DNA from: Thiococcus pfennigii
GTDB lineage: Bacteria > Pseudomonadota > Gammaproteobacteria > Chromatiales > Chromatiaceae
NCBI RefSeq assembly: GCF_016583835.1
Contig: NZ_NRRW01000013.1
Location: forward strand, 21,563-85,562
DNA: 64,000 bases
Reading direction: 5' to 3'
Shown: positions 1 to 11,344 of the stretch, piece after piece
Layout of the letters: every line of letters starts with the position of its first letter
How positions within the stretch are numbered: position 1 is the first letter of the stretch
Program-made: the position numbers and the translations under genes
The notes under the pieces: model-generated
What the model was told of the DNA's origin: nothing
What the model saw: only the letters and a program-made list of their open reading frames with translations
The model's database searches: none

Positions 1-836
1 ACATCCTGACGATCCCGGATGCGATGGGGCTCGGGCTCTATTTCGCCGAGGGCGAGGGGCCGCACTTCGAGCGCCCGGTGCGCACCGCCGCTGATATCGA
101 ACGGCTCGGCGTCCCGGATCCGGAGCAGGACCTGCGCTATGTCGTCGATGCCGTGGCGCTGATCCGCCGCGAACTCGGCGGTCGGGTGCCGCTGATCGGC
201 TTCTCCGGCAGCCCCTGGACGCTCGCGACCTATATGGTCGAGGGCGGCGGGGCGAAGAACTTCTCGCGCATCAAGGCGATGATGTACGACCGCCCCGACC
301 TGCTGCACGCGCTGCTGGCCAAGGTCGCCGATGCGGTCATCGTCTACCTCAACGCCCAGATCGCCCGCGGCGCCCAGGCGGCGATGGTCTTCGACACCTG
401 GGGCGGGGCGCTGGCGCCGGCCTGCTACCAGGAGTTCTCGCTGCGCTACATGGAACGCATCGTCGCCGGCCTGACCCGCGAGGCCGAGGGTCGGCGCGTG
501 CCCGTCATCCTCTTCACGAAGAACGGCGGCCAGTGGCTCGATCGCATGGCCGCGACCGGCTGCGACGCCCTCGGCGTCGACTGGACCACCGACCTGGCCG
601 ACGCCCGCCGCCTGGTCGGGGATCGCGTCGCGCTCCAGGGCAACCTCGACCCCTGCGTCCTCTACGCCTCGCCCGAGCGCATCCGCGCCGAGGTCGCCCG
701 GGTCCTGGAGAGCTATGGGCGCGGCCACGGCCACGTCTTCAACCTGGGCCACGGGATCACGCCGGACGTCGATCCCGAGCACGCCGCGGCCATGATCGCC
801 GCGGTCCACGAGCTGAGCCCCGCCTACCACGCCTGA
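1..836 (+). CDS. hemE: Uroporphyrinogen decarboxylase, 5' end outside the window
   Basis: HemE decarboxylates the four acetate side chains of uroporphyrinogen III to give coproporphyrinogen III, a cytoplasmic step of haem and (bacterio)chlorophyll synthesis. The reading frame is open from base 3 and begins [14 protein letters not shown], which in HemE lies about 85 residues into a protein of about 355, so roughly the first quarter is missing. Other family marks are [13 protein letters not shown], which carries the active-site tyrosine, the VFDTWGGAL segment, and the C-terminal [15 protein letters not shown] block. The stop is at 834-836. No gene follows for about 360 bases on this strand. The identification is secure. 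Confidence 0.97.
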   Translation, partial: ILTIPDAMGLGLYFAEGEGPHFERPVRTAADIERLGVPDPEQDLRYVVDAVALIRRELGGRVPLIGFSGSPWTLATYMVEGGGAKNFSRIKAMMYDRPDLLHALLAKVADAVIVYLNAQIARGAQAAMVFDTWGGALAPACYQEFSLRYMERIVAGLTREAEGRRVPVILFTKNGGQWLDRMAATGCDALGVDWTTDLADARRLVGDRVALQGNLDPCVLYASPERIRAEVARVLESYGRGHGHVFNLGHGITPDVDPEHAAAMIAAVHELSPAYHA

Positions 837-1076
837 ACACCGCCCAAGCCGCTCGACAGGCCCCCAAATCGGGACCTGTGCAGTCGTTTCGGAACGGCGC
901 GGAAACAACCGATGCAGGCACGCGGAAGACAAGAAACTACGAAATGCTCGAAAGTCGCGAAAAAATGGCGCCTTCTCCCGCCAATGCTCTGCTTTGCGCG
1001 AGTTTCGCGTGTTTCGTAGTTTAAGCGAAGATGCGCCGGTCGTTTTTTAATCGACCCTTAGGCGACTGAACATGGC

Positions 1077-1120
1077 GGGGCCCCTTGCACCGCGGGAGCA
1101 CCTTGAGTGTTTCAAGGCGC
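1077..1120. repeat. Degenerate copy of the GGGCACCTTGA palindromic element
   Basis: A GGGGC...CTTGC...CGCGGG run is followed by GCACCTTGA, a short loop and TCAAGGCGC. The same order of blocks occurs at 58018-58064 and, inverted, at 63500-63550. The copy here has diverged from the perfect palindrome seen at 58038-58064. Confidence 0.55.
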
Positions 1121-1130
1121 CGGAATGCGA

Positions 1131-1152
1131 CGACCCGCCTCGTGGCGGGTCG
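1131..1152. terminator. Hairpin between convergent hemE and rpoH
   Basis: A perfect 9-bp stem CGACCCGCC/GGCGGGTCG closes a 4-base loop, 46 bases past the rpoH stop and about 300 bases past hemE. There is no long T run on either side, so a bidirectional terminator is plausible but not certain. Confidence 0.5.
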
Positions 1153-1198
1153 TTCGGTCAGGTCGATGCGGCGCCCGGGCGACCCGGGCGTCGGGGGA

Positions 1199-2038
1199 TC
1201 AGGCCTCGAGCTGCACGCGCAGCTTCTTCATCGCGTTCTTCTCGATCTGGCGGATGCGCTCGGCCGAGACGTCGAACTGCTGGGCCAGTTCGTGCAGCGT
1301 CTGCTTCTTCTCGCCGAGCCAACGGGCCGCCAGGATGGTCTTGCTGCGCTCGTCGAGGCCGGCCAGCGCCGCGTAGAGCCGCTCGCGCTGGTCCTGCTCC
1401 GTGTCCTCGCGCTCCAGGGCGGCCGCCGGTTCCATTCGACTGTCCGGCAGATAGGTCGCCGGGGCGGCAGGACCCTCGTCGTCGTCGGAGTCGTCGCCGT
1501 CGAAGGCGAGGTCCTGGTTCGCCAGCCGCGATTCCATCTCCAGCACCGTCTCGGGCTTCACGCCCAGATCGCGGGCGACCTCCTCGACCTCTTCCCGCGA
1601 GAACCAGCCGAGCCGCTTCTTCGCGCTGCGCAGGTTGAAGAACAGCTTGCGCTGGGCCTTGGTCGTCGCGACCTTGACGATCCGCCAATTGCGCAGGATG
1701 TACTCGTGGATCTCGGCGCGGATCCAGTGCACGGCGAACGACACCAGCCGCACCCCCATATCCGGCTCGAAGCGCCGCACGGCCTTCATCAGGCCCACGG
1801 TGCCCTCCTGGATCAGGTCGGGCAGGGGCAGGCCGTAACCGAGATAGCCGCGCGCGATCCGGATCACGAAGCGCAGGTGCGAGAGCACCAGGCGACGCGC
1901 CGCCTCGCTGTCGTTGTCGTCCCGCAGCCGCAGGGCCAGGGTCCGCTCTTCCTCGGGCGAGAGCACCGGGATCTGATACGCACCGCTGATGTAGGTCTCG
2001 ATGCTGCCGGACGGGAGGAGCGCGAAATCTCTGTTCAT
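1199..2038 (-). CDS. rpoH: RNA polymerase heat-shock sigma factor RpoH (sigma-32)
   Basis: The product directs RNA polymerase to heat-shock promoters. The protein has 279 residues (284 in E. coli). It shows the region 2 core with [16 protein letters not shown] and [18 protein letters not shown], then the RpoH box QRKLFFNLR near residue 130, which separates sigma-32 from the housekeeping sigma. The C-terminal region 4 helix-turn-helix ends [16 protein letters not shown]. An acidic stretch near residues 183-190 resembles the one in other RpoH proteins. The ATG at 2036-2038 is preceded by a purine-rich GGGGATAGG. It lies downstream of ftsYEX on the same strand, a conserved proteobacterial order, with a 176-base gap that probably contains its own promoter. 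Confidence 0.97.
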   Translation of the reverse strand: MNRDFALLPSGSIETYISGAYQIPVLSPEEERTLALRLRDDNDSEAARRLVLSHLRFVIRIARGYLGYGLPLPDLIQEGTVGLMKAVRRFEPDMGVRLVSFAVHWIRAEIHEYILRNWRIVKVATTKAQRKLFFNLRSAKKRLGWFSREEVEEVARDLGVKPETVLEMESRLANQDLAFDGDDSDDDEGPAAPATYLPDSRMEPAAALEREDTEQDQRERLYAALAGLDERSKTILAARWLGEKKQTLHELAQQFDVSAERIRQIEKNAMKKLRVQLEA

Positions 2039-2214
2039 GGTCCTATCCCCTAGTAATTTGGTCTGGGAAATAGCCTAGCACCAAGCTCGGACTTTTGCCA
2101 ATACCCAGATCACGGTTTTTTTGACGGAGCGGATCGGCACGAAGTTCCTACTGAAAATGTAGCAAGGGAGATGCCGCCCTGCTCGGCGCCGAGCGGGGCC
2201 GGGGCCCGAGCGAG

Positions 2215-3171
2215 CTATTCGGGCTTGGAGGCGCGCAGGTGCCAGCTCACGGCCAGCCAACTGCCGAGGTAGCCGAGCAGGGTGCCGATACCGAGCATGG
2301 CCGCGAGGACCGGCAGGCTCAGGCCGATCAGCGGAAAATCGGCCTGGTAGAGGCTCGCGACGCGCGAGACCGGCGCCTGGATCAGCAGCAGACCGACGAT
2401 GACCAACAGGCAGGCGACCAGCCCGCCGAGCAGGCCGTACCAGAGGCCGGCGTAGACGAAGGGCCGGCGGATGAAGGCATTGGTGGCCCCGACGAGCTCC
2501 TGGATGCGGATCTCGTCGCGGCGGTTCTCGATCTCGAGGCGGATCGTGTTGCCGACGATCAGCAGCAGCGCGAGGCCGAGGACGGAGGCGAGGATGCTCA
2601 CCCCGCGCTGGGCCAGCTCGACCAGGGCCTGGAAGCGGTGCACCCAGTCGGCATCGTGCCGGACCAGATCCGTCTCCGGCAAGCGCTCGAGGGCGGCGGC
2701 GAGCCCCTCCAGCGCGGCCGCGTCGCCGGCCGCCGGGGGCGGGACGATCGAGAGGACGACCGGTAGCGGATTGCCCGGCAGGCCCGCCAGCACGTCCTCC
2801 AGGCCACTGTAGGCGCGAAACTCCGCCAGCGCCTCGTCCCGGCCGATGACGCGGACCTCGGCGACGTCGCGCCGCTCGCGCAGTCGCGCCGCGAGCCGCT
2901 CGGCGTCGGCCTCGACGACGCTCGGCACGAGGAACACCGACAGGGCGGCATCGCGTTCCCAGCCGACGGCCAGGGCCTTGATGTTGATGGTCACGACGAA
3001 GAGCCCGCCGGGCAGCGCGATCGCGACACCGAGCATCGCCACCGTCATCAGCGTCGGCAGCGGCGTGCGCAGCAGTCGCCCGAGGGCCGCGAGGGCGTTC
3101 TGGGCCTGATGGCGGAGCCAGACCTTGGGCAGCTCGTGGAGCCGCGCGGTGCGGCGGCGACGACCGGTCAT
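2215..3171 (-). CDS. ftsX: Cell division protein FtsX
   Basis: FtsX is the inner-membrane partner of FtsE. The complex couples divisome assembly to activation of septal peptidoglycan hydrolases. The 318-residue protein has a basic cytoplasmic N-terminus, a first membrane helix near residues 38-62, a large periplasmic domain to about residue 185, and three more helices near 190-208, 238-264 and 282-310, which is the expected FtsX topology. The RRDEIRIQELVGAT segment between helices 2 and 3 is typical of FtsX-type permeases. Its start overlaps the ftsE stop by 4 bases, so translation is coupled. Confidence 0.95.
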   Translation of the reverse strand: MTGRRRRTARLHELPKVWLRHQAQNALAALGRLLRTPLPTLMTVAMLGVAIALPGGLFVVTINIKALAVGWERDAALSVFLVPSVVEADAERLAARLRERRDVAEVRVIGRDEALAEFRAYSGLEDVLAGLPGNPLPVVLSIVPPPAAGDAAALEGLAAALERLPETDLVRHDADWVHRFQALVELAQRGVSILASVLGLALLLIVGNTIRLEIENRRDEIRIQELVGATNAFIRRPFVYAGLWYGLLGGLVACLLVIVGLLLIQAPVSRVASLYQADFPLIGLSLPVLAAMLGIGTLLGYLGSWLAVSWHLRASKPE

Positions 3172-3841
3172 CGCCGGCGCCTCGGCGGTGCGTCGCTGAC
3201 GAGGCGACCGTCGCTCAGGGTCAGGGTCCGGTACGGCAGCGAGCGGATCAGCGCAATGTCGTGGGTCGCGATCAGGAGGGTCACGCCGACCTGGTTGAAG
3301 CGCGCGAACAGATCCATGATCTCCCAGGACAGGTCCGGATCCAGGTTGCCGGTCGGCTCGTCGGCGAGCAGCAGTGGCGGGCGGCCGACGATCGCGCGGG
3401 CGATGCCAACCCGCTGCTGCTCACCGCTCGAGAGGGCCACCGGGCAGGCCGCCTCGTGGCGCAGCAGGCCGACCTGCTTCAACGCCGCCCGGGCGCGGCG
3501 GGCGACCTCCTCGGGGCCGAGCCCGGCGGCGACGAGCGGCAACGATACGTTGTCGAGGACGGTGCGGTCGACGAGCAGGCGGTGGTCCTGAAAGACCATC
3601 CCGACCTCGCGCCTGTGATAGGGGATGCGCCGGGCCGGCAGCCGCGCGAGGTCGCGGCCGGCGACCCGGATCTGGCCGCGGGTCGGGCGCTCGAGGAGCC
3701 CGATCAGCTTCAACACCGTACTCTTGCCGGCCCCGGAGTGGCCGGTCAGGAAGACCATCTCGCCCGGCGCCAGCGCGAAGTTGACGTCGCGCAGCGCGTC
3801 GCCACGCGCCGGATAACGCTTCGTGACATGCTCGAAGCGGA

Positions 3842-3845
<4 letters not shown>
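3168..3845 (-). CDS. ftsE: Cell division ATP-binding protein FtsE
   Basis: FtsE is the cytoplasmic ABC-type ATPase of the FtsEX complex. The 225-residue protein has Walker A GHSGAGKS at residues 35-42, the ABC signature LSSGEQQRV in the second half, Walker B LLLADEPT and the H-loop IATHD. These features and the length match FtsE rather than a general importer ATPase. The gene overlaps ftsX downstream and ftsY upstream by 4 bases each, giving one tight ftsY-ftsE-ftsX operon. Confidence 0.97.
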
Positions 3846-4963
<1,118 letters not shown>

Positions 4964-5174
4964 GAACCCTTAATCTCTGTCGCTGGTTGGGGAACCGAAG
5001 CGGGCGGCGTCGGTCCACTGAGGGTGTCTTTCGAGGAAGGGCCGCCCATCGCCAGGGCGCGGGCGGAGCCGAGCCCCGTCGCTGCGGCAATGCTACCAAA
5101 AGCCCCGGGCCTCTGTCGGATCCCGCGCGCCGCGGCGCCGGCCCCCCTGTCAACCCACCCGATGCGGAGCCGTG

Positions 5175-6542
5175 ATGAAGAGAGTTTGGCTGCTTTCGGC
5201 GCTGTTGCTGATCCCGCCGCTGTCCTGGGCCGACGGGCCCGTGCACGAGCGGGAGCTCGATAACGGTCTCAAGGTGATCGTCAAGGAGGACCATCGCGCC
5301 CCGATCGTCACCTCCCAGGTCTGGTACGGGGTCGGCTCGAGCTACGAACAGGGCGGCACGACCGGCATCTCCCACGCCCTCGAACACATGATGTTCAAAG
5401 GCACGGAGCAGCTCGCCCCGGGCGAGTTCTCGCGCATCGTCGCCGAGAACGGCGGCGAGCAGAACGCCTTCACGAGTCGCGACTACACGGCCTACTACCA
5501 GAACCTCGCCAACGACCGCTTGGCCATCGCCTTCGAGCTGGAGGCCGATCGGATGCGCCACCTGGCCCTGCCGGCGGAGGAGTTCGCCAAGGAGCTGGAG
5601 GTCATCAAGGAGGAGCGACGCCTGCGCACCGAGGACGACCCCGAGTCCTTGACCTTCGAGGTCTTCAACGCCGTCGCCTACGCCGCCTCGCCCTACCGCA
5701 ACCCGGTGATCGGCTGGGGCGACGACATCGCCAACCTGACGGTCGCCGACCTGCGCGACTGGTACCGCCAGTGGTACGCACCGAACAACGCGACCCTGGT
5801 CGTCGTCGGCGACGTCGATCCCGAGGCGGTCTTCGCCCTCGCCGAGCGTCACTTCGGGCCGCTCGAGGCGGAGACCGTGGTCGCACCCCGGCCACGCGGC
5901 GAGCCGCCGCAGTACGGGGAGAAGCGCGTCCAGGTCAAGGCCCCGGCCAAGGAGCCCTACCTGCTGATGGGCTACAAGGCGACCGCCGTCGGCCATGCCG
6001 ACGCCACCTGGGAACCCTATGCGCTGGAGATGCTGGCCTCGGTGCTCGATGGCGGCGCGAGCGCCCGGATCCGGCGCGAGCTGGTGCGCGGCCAGGAGAT
6101 CGCCGCCTCGGCCGGGGCCGGCTACAGCGCCTTCTCGCGGCTGCCGGGGATGCTGCTGCTCGATGGGGTCCCGGCCAACGGCCACGACGTCGCGGAGCTC
6201 GAGCGTGGCCTGCGCGCCCAGATCGCGCGGCTGCGCGACGAGCCGGTCGGCGAAGGGGAACTCGCGCGGATCCGCAACCAGCTCGTCGCGGACAAGGTCT
6301 TCAAGCTCGATTCGGTCTTCTATCAAGGGATGGAGATCGGCAAGCTCGAGACCCTGGGCCTCGGCTGGCGACTCATCGACGAGTACCTGGAGCGACTCGC
6401 GGCCGTCACCCCCGAGCAGATCCAGGCCGTCGCCCGCAAGTACCTGGTCCCGGAGAACCTGACCGTCGCCGTGCTCGACCCCCAGCCCATCGAGGACCGG
6501 CCGTCGCACAGCATCGCAGGAGGCCACCCGCATGTCCGCTAA
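5175..6542 (+). CDS. M16 family zinc peptidase, catalytic subunit
   Basis: This is an exported protein of about 455 residues. An N-terminal signal peptide (KRVWLLSALLLIPPLSWA) is followed by an insulinase/pitrilysin-type domain. The inverted zinc motif HALEH (residues 67-71), with a downstream EVIKEERR segment supplying the third ligand, marks it as the catalytic member of an M16 pair. An in-frame GTG at 5172 precedes the ATG at 5175. GGAG about five bases upstream does not separate them, and I chose the ATG. The gene diverges from ftsY, and its stop overlaps the start of a second M16 gene. Periplasmic peptide degradation is the likely role. The substrate is unknown. Confidence 0.9.
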   Translation: MKRVWLLSALLLIPPLSWADGPVHERELDNGLKVIVKEDHRAPIVTSQVWYGVGSSYEQGGTTGISHALEHMMFKGTEQLAPGEFSRIVAENGGEQNAFTSRDYTAYYQNLANDRLAIAFELEADRMRHLALPAEEFAKELEVIKEERRLRTEDDPESLTFEVFNAVAYAASPYRNPVIGWGDDIANLTVADLRDWYRQWYAPNNATLVVVGDVDPEAVFALAERHFGPLEAETVVAPRPRGEPPQYGEKRVQVKAPAKEPYLLMGYKATAVGHADATWEPYALEMLASVLDGGASARIRRELVRGQEIAASAGAGYSAFSRLPGMLLLDGVPANGHDVAELERGLRAQIARLRDEPVGEGELARIRNQLVADKVFKLDSVFYQGMEIGKLETLGLGWRLIDEYLERLAAVTPEQIQAVARKYLVPENLTVAVLDPQPIEDRPSHSIAGGHPHVR

Positions 6543-7881
6543 GTCCCGCCTCGTCCTGCTCGCGCTGCTCCTCTGGCTGCCGCTGTCGGCCGCCCGGGCG
6601 ACGCCGGCGATCGAGACCTGGGAGACCCCCAACGGCGCCCGCGTCCTGTTCGTCGCCGCGCCGGCCCTGCCGATGGTCGACGTGCGGGTCGTCTTCGCCG
6701 CCGGCGCCAGCCGCGACGGCGCCCGGCCCGGCCTCGCCTCGCTGACCGCCGCGATGCTGACCCAAGGGGCCGGCGACTGGGACGCCGATGCGATCGCCGA
6801 GCGGCTCGACGATGTCGGCGCCTCGCTGAGCACGGGCGTCGACCGGGACATGGCCTCGGTCGCCGGGCGCAGCCTGACGAGCGAGCCGGCCTATGGTCGG
6901 CTCGTCGAGACGATGACCGAGGTCCTCGCCGAACCGACCTTCGCCGAGGCCGATCTGGCCCGCCTGCGCGAGAACCGGCTGATCGGGCTGCGCCGCGACG
7001 AGCAGGACCCAGGCACGGTCGGCGAGAAGGCCATCTATCGTCAGATCTACGGCGACCACCCCTACGCCGCCGACCCGAGCGGCACGCCGGCAGCGGTCGC
7101 GGCGCTGACCCGCGAGGATCTCGTCGCCTTCCACCGCCGCTGGTACACGGCGGATAATGCCGTCGTCGCGATCGTCGGGGCGCTCGAGCGCGACCAGGCC
7201 GAGGCGCTGGCGACCCGCCTGGCGGCCGGACTGCCGCGCGGCGAGGCGGCCCCGGCGCTGCCGCCGGTCGCCGATCCGGCCGGCGCAGCGGTCCAGGCGA
7301 TCCCCTTCCCGTCCAGCCAGACCCACGTCTACGTCGGCCAGCCGGGCATGCGCCGCGGCGACCCGGACTATTTCCCCCTCTACGTCGGCAACCACATCCT
7401 CGGCGGCAGCGGCCTGGTGTCGCTGCTCGCCGAGGAGGTCCGCGAGAAACGCGGTCTCTCCTACAGCGTCTACAGCTACTTCCTGCCGCTCGCCGAGCGC
7501 GGCCCGTTCCTGATGGGGCTCCAGACCAAGGCCGAGCAGGCGACCGAGGCCCAAGCCGTGTTGCGCGAGACCCTGGGGCGCTTCATCGCCGAGGGGCCGA
7601 GCGACGAGGAGTTGACGGCGGCCGTGAAGAACATCACCGGCGGCTTCCCGCTGCGTATCGCGAGCAACGGCAGCATCGTCCAATACCTGGCCGTGATCGG
7701 CTTCTACGACCTGCCGCTCGACCACCTCGAGCGCTTCAACGACCGGATCTCGGCCGTGACCGCCGAGCAGATCCGCGACGCCTTCGGGCGCCGCATCGAC
7801 CCCGAGCGACTCGCCGTCGTCACGGTCGGCCCCACCCCGAACCCGGCCGCCGATCCGGGGGTGACACCGGCCGATGGCTAG
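6532..7881 (+). CDS. M16 family peptidase-like protein lacking the zinc motif
   Basis: A second exported M16-fold protein of 449 residues with a signal peptide (LVLLALLLWLPLSAARA). At the position where the first protein has HALEH, this one reads GLASLTAAML, so the zinc site is absent. The C-terminal half keeps the substrate-binding segment EVREKRGLSYSVYSYF. Such pairs form heterodimers of one catalytic and one non-catalytic subunit in bacterial M16B enzymes. The start overlaps the upstream M16 stop by 11 bases and the stop overlaps rsmD by 8, so the three genes form one transcription unit. Confidence 0.88.
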   Translation: MSAKSRLVLLALLLWLPLSAARATPAIETWETPNGARVLFVAAPALPMVDVRVVFAAGASRDGARPGLASLTAAMLTQGAGDWDADAIAERLDDVGASLSTGVDRDMASVAGRSLTSEPAYGRLVETMTEVLAEPTFAEADLARLRENRLIGLRRDEQDPGTVGEKAIYRQIYGDHPYAADPSGTPAAVAALTREDLVAFHRRWYTADNAVVAIVGALERDQAEALATRLAAGLPRGEAAPALPPVADPAGAAVQAIPFPSSQTHVYVGQPGMRRGDPDYFPLYVGNHILGGSGLVSLLAEEVREKRGLSYSVYSYFLPLAERGPFLMGLQTKAEQATEAQAVLRETLGRFIAEGPSDEELTAAVKNITGGFPLRIASNGSIVQYLAVIGFYDLPLDHLERFNDRISAVTAEQIRDAFGRRIDPERLAVVTVGPTPNPAADPGVTPADG

Positions 7882-8443
7882 CGGGGGGCTGCGCATTGTC
7901 GGTGGCGAGCTACGCGGCCGGCGGCTCCCGGTCCCCAGGCAACTCGGCCTGCGCCCGACCCCGGACCGCGTGCGCGAGACCCTGTTCAACTGGCTGCAGC
8001 CGGTCATCGCCGGCAGTCGCTGCCTGGACCTCTTCGCCGGCAGCGGCGCGCTGGGCCTGGAGGCCCGCTCGCGCGGGGCCGCCCACGTGGTCCTGATCGA
8101 GCGGGTCGAGTCGGTCGTGCGCGCGCTGCGCACGACGGTGCGCGACTGGCAGCTGACCGGGGTCGAGGTGCGACGCGCCGAGGCGCTACGCTGGCTCGAG
8201 GGCACGCCGCAGGCCTTCGACATCGTCTTCCTCGACCCGCCCTTCGCCGCCGGTCTGCTGGGACCGGCGTGCGCGCGACTCGCCGCCGGCGGCTGGCTCG
8301 CCGCCGGCGCCCAGGTCTACCTCGAGGCGGCGGCCGCGGACGGCCTGCCGCCGCTGCCCGCCGACTGGGCGCTGGTCCGCGAGGGCCGAGCCGGGGATGT
8401 CGCCTTCGGACTGGCCATGTACGACGTGCCGCCCGCGGGCTGA
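7874..8443 (+). CDS. rsmD: 16S rRNA (guanine(966)-N2)-methyltransferase RsmD
   Basis: RsmD methylates G966 of 16S rRNA in the assembled 30S subunit using S-adenosylmethionine. The 189-residue protein starts with the family block LRIVGGELRGRRL and RPTPDRVRETLFNWL. The SAM-binding motif LDLFAGSGALGLEA and the catalytic DPPF motif follow. It overlaps the M16 gene upstream and is followed 81 bases later by coaD, a common proteobacterial order. Confidence 0.95.
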   Translation: MASGGLRIVGGELRGRRLPVPRQLGLRPTPDRVRETLFNWLQPVIAGSRCLDLFAGSGALGLEARSRGAAHVVLIERVESVVRALRTTVRDWQLTGVEVRRAEALRWLEGTPQAFDIVFLDPPFAAGLLGPACARLAAGGWLAAGAQVYLEAAAADGLPPLPADWALVREGRAGDVAFGLAMYDVPPAG

Positions 8444-9016
<573 letters not shown>

Positions 9017-9061
9017 AGGTCAGGCCAAACCCGTCATCACCAACGTCCAGCCCTGCTGTAA

Positions 9062-9328
<267 letters not shown>

Positions 9329-9702
9329 CCCCGGGGCGCCATCGGGCGGGCCGAGCGGCCGCGCCTTCGGTGCGCGCCCTAAGGCGATTTCTGTCAACGA
9401 ACATACCGTCTGGCTTGTCTTTTCGCCCGCCTTCTGTGTCGCGAGCGCACTCACATAGCTGGGCTATGCTCCTGCGCTCGCTCCTTGAAGACAAACGAAA
9501 GTCCGGCGTCATCCGGTCGGTTTGTTTCCGGCAATCGCCTAACGGCATGACCGCGAGGTCGGCGCCGCCAATCCCGGACGGCGCGCGCCGGACCGGGCGG
9601 AGACGGCACCAGGGGTGCACCGCCACCGCCGCGCGTGCGAGGGTTCAGGGCCGGCGCCACCGCCTCGACACCACCCCGTTGTCGGCCCCGACGGCATCGC
9701 CG
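9329..9702. other. Gene-free stretch with a two-stem palindrome
   Basis: No gene is supported between the ferredoxin and the HAD phosphatase. The frame upstream of the HAD gene is open by chance and has no family similarity. A palindromic element lies at 9442-9480. Confidence 0.55.
9442..9480. repeat. Composite palindrome, REP-like
   Basis: Two nested perfect inverted repeats share one axis. The outer arms are CGAGCGCA/TGCGCTCG and the inner arms are CATAGC/GCTATG with a TGG loop, separated by unpaired CTCA and CTCC. Flanking GTCTTTT and GAAGACAAACGAAAG extend the symmetry imperfectly. It may act as the ferredoxin terminator or as a repetitive extragenic palindrome. Confidence 0.6.
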
Positions 9703-10494
9703 ATGTACAAACTCGTCGTCTGCGACCTCGACGGCACCCTGCTCGACGCCGAGCATCGCCTCGGGGGTTACACGCGCCAGGTGCTCGATGCCCTGCTCGC
9801 GCGGGGCATCCACCTGGCGTTCGCCACCGGGCGGCACTTCGTCGATGTCCACCGGCTCTCCGAGCTCCTGTCGCACCGCCCCTACCTGATCTCCAGCAAC
9901 GGCGCGGCCGTCCACGACCGATCGGCCAGGCCGCTCCACTGCCGGCCCCTGCCGCCCGAGTCCCTGAGCGACCTGCTGCACGGCCCCCGCTTCGACGGCG
10001 TCCACATCAATGTCTACCGCCAGCACGACTGGCTGGTCGAGGAGGCCAGGCCCGCGCTGCTGCGCTTCCACCGCGACTCGGGGTTCGCCTACCGGGTCGT
10101 CGACTTCCGGGCGCTGGACGCCACCCCCGTGCTCAAGGTCTTCTACCACCACCCGGATCCGGCACGGCTCGCGGCCCTGGAGCCCGAGATCCTGGCGCGT
10201 CACGGCGCGCGCGTGACGACCACCTTTTCGCTGCCGATGATCCTCGAGGTCATGGCCCGGGGCGTCTCGAAGGGCGAGGCCCTGGGGCGGGTGCGCAAGG
10301 CCCTCGGGCTGCGGCCCGAGGAGGTCATCGCCTTCGGCGACGCCCCCAACGATCTGGAGATGCTGCGCGGCGCGGGCAAGGGGGTGCTGATGGCCAACGC
10401 GGCACCGGAACTGCGCGCGGCCCTGCCGGATCTGGAGGTCATCGGCTCGCACGCCGACGAGGCGGTCGCGCACTACCTGGCCCGGTGGCTCTGA
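9703..10494 (+). CDS. Cof-type HAD-IIB phosphatase
   Basis: A cytoplasmic phosphatase of the haloacid dehalogenase superfamily, 263 residues. Motif I is VCDLDGTLLD at the N-terminus, followed by the FATGR segment, the ISSNGA block and motif IV AFGDAPNDLEML, with the C2B-type cap between them. The order and length match Cof/YidA-like sugar or nucleotide phosphate phosphatases. The substrate cannot be assigned. I chose the ATG at 9703 because family similarity begins there, although the frame is open far upstream. Confidence 0.85.
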   Translation: MYKLVVCDLDGTLLDAEHRLGGYTRQVLDALLARGIHLAFATGRHFVDVHRLSELLSHRPYLISSNGAAVHDRSARPLHCRPLPPESLSDLLHGPRFDGVHINVYRQHDWLVEEARPALLRFHRDSGFAYRVVDFRALDATPVLKVFYHHPDPARLAALEPEILARHGARVTTTFSLPMILEVMARGVSKGEALGRVRKALGLRPEEVIAFGDAPNDLEMLRGAGKGVLMANAAPELRAALPDLEVIGSHADEAVAHYLARWL

Positions 10495-10588
10495 ACCGGC
10501 GCCGCCGAGCGTCAGAACCCGCGCCAGTCCCGAGGTGACCTCGCGCGGGAGCGGCTCGCCGGCGCACTGCAACTGCCGACAACGCCGA

Positions 10589-10610
10589 TCGCCCGCAAGC
10601 GGGCTCCTAC
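10589..10610. repeat. Single REP-like sequence (GCCCGCAAGCGGGC core)
   Basis: A palindromic GCCCGCAAGCGGGC core is followed by TCCTAC. It is identical to the reverse complement of the 22-base unit at 38607-38628 and differs at one base from the unit at 38653-38674. This is the classic layout of repetitive extragenic palindromes carrying a GTAG-type end. Confidence 0.75.
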
Positions 10611-10633
10611 CCTTGCGGTCTCTGGACGCCTCC

Positions 10634-11344
10634 TCACAGCAGCGCCGCTTCCAACCGCTGCTTGCGTCGTTCCCAATCCGGCATCAACTGCCCAAGCCGC
10701 TTGAAAAAACGCGCATCGTGGTCGCGGTGCTCGATGTGGCACAGCTCGTGGACAACCACGTATTCGATGCAGGGACGAGGAGCACGCACCAAATCGACAT
10801 TCAACGTCATAATGCCGGCGCGCGACAGGCTGCCCCAGCGGGATTGCATGGCGCGCACGATCAGGCGCGGCGGCTCCACGCCCTTGAAGTGGCACAGGCT
10901 GGCGTCCAGCACCTCGCCGAAGGTGACCCGGGCGCGGTCGAGGTACCAGCGGTGCAGGAGTGCCTTAACGCGCTCAGCCTCCGGCTCCCCAGGCAGCGCG
11001 ACCAGAAGCTGGCCGCGCGTGAGTTTCACACTGACCGCATCGCCCGGCACCAGCTTCAGCCGGTACTGCCGTCCGAGATAGAGATGCGATTCGCCGTTGA
11101 CGTACTGCCGTGCCGGGGTGCGGGGCCGGTAGCGCTCGAACTCGGCCAGTTGCCGGCTGATCCAGCGGGCCCGCCTCTGCACCCGTTCCGCGATCAGGGC
11201 CTCGGGGCAACCGACCGGCGCCCGCACCAGTACGCGGCTGTCGGGGTGCACCTCGATGGCCAGGGTCCGCCGGGATGCCAGAAAGCGCACCTCGTAGCGG
11301 ATCCTGTCGGTGCCGTAGCTCAGGGTACCGACCATGGTCGTCAC
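10634..11344 (-). CDS. YgjP-like (DUF45) zinc metallopeptidase linked to hsdR
   Basis: A 236-residue protein of the YgjP/DUF45 family. The zinc-binding HELCHIEHRDHDARF motif lies in the C-terminal third, preceded by the family block MQSRWGSLSRAG. No signal peptide is present. Genes of this family often sit directly after hsdR in type I restriction loci, and here the start overlaps the hsdR stop by 4 bases, so it is co-translated with the R subunit. Its role there is not established. Processing or turnover of the restriction complex is only an inference. Confidence 0.85.
   Translation of the reverse strand: MTTMVGTLSYGTDRIRYEVRFLASRRTLAIEVHPDSRVLVRAPVGCPEALIAERVQRRARWISRQLAEFERYRPRTPARQYVNGESHLYLGRQYRLKLVPGDAVSVKLTRGQLLVALPGEPEAERVKALLHRWYLDRARVTFGEVLDASLCHFKGVEPPRLIVRAMQSRWGSLSRAGIMTLNVDLVRAPRPCIEYVVVHELCHIEHRDHDARFFKRLGQLMPDWERRKQRLEAALL

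Larger units (their letters stand above)
837..1198. other. Gene-free stretch between hemE and rpoH
   Basis: No convincing gene is present between the hemE stop and the rpoH stop. The stretch separates two convergent genes. It holds a degenerate copy of a dispersed palindromic element (about 1077-1120) and a strong hairpin (1131-1152). Confidence 0.6.
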
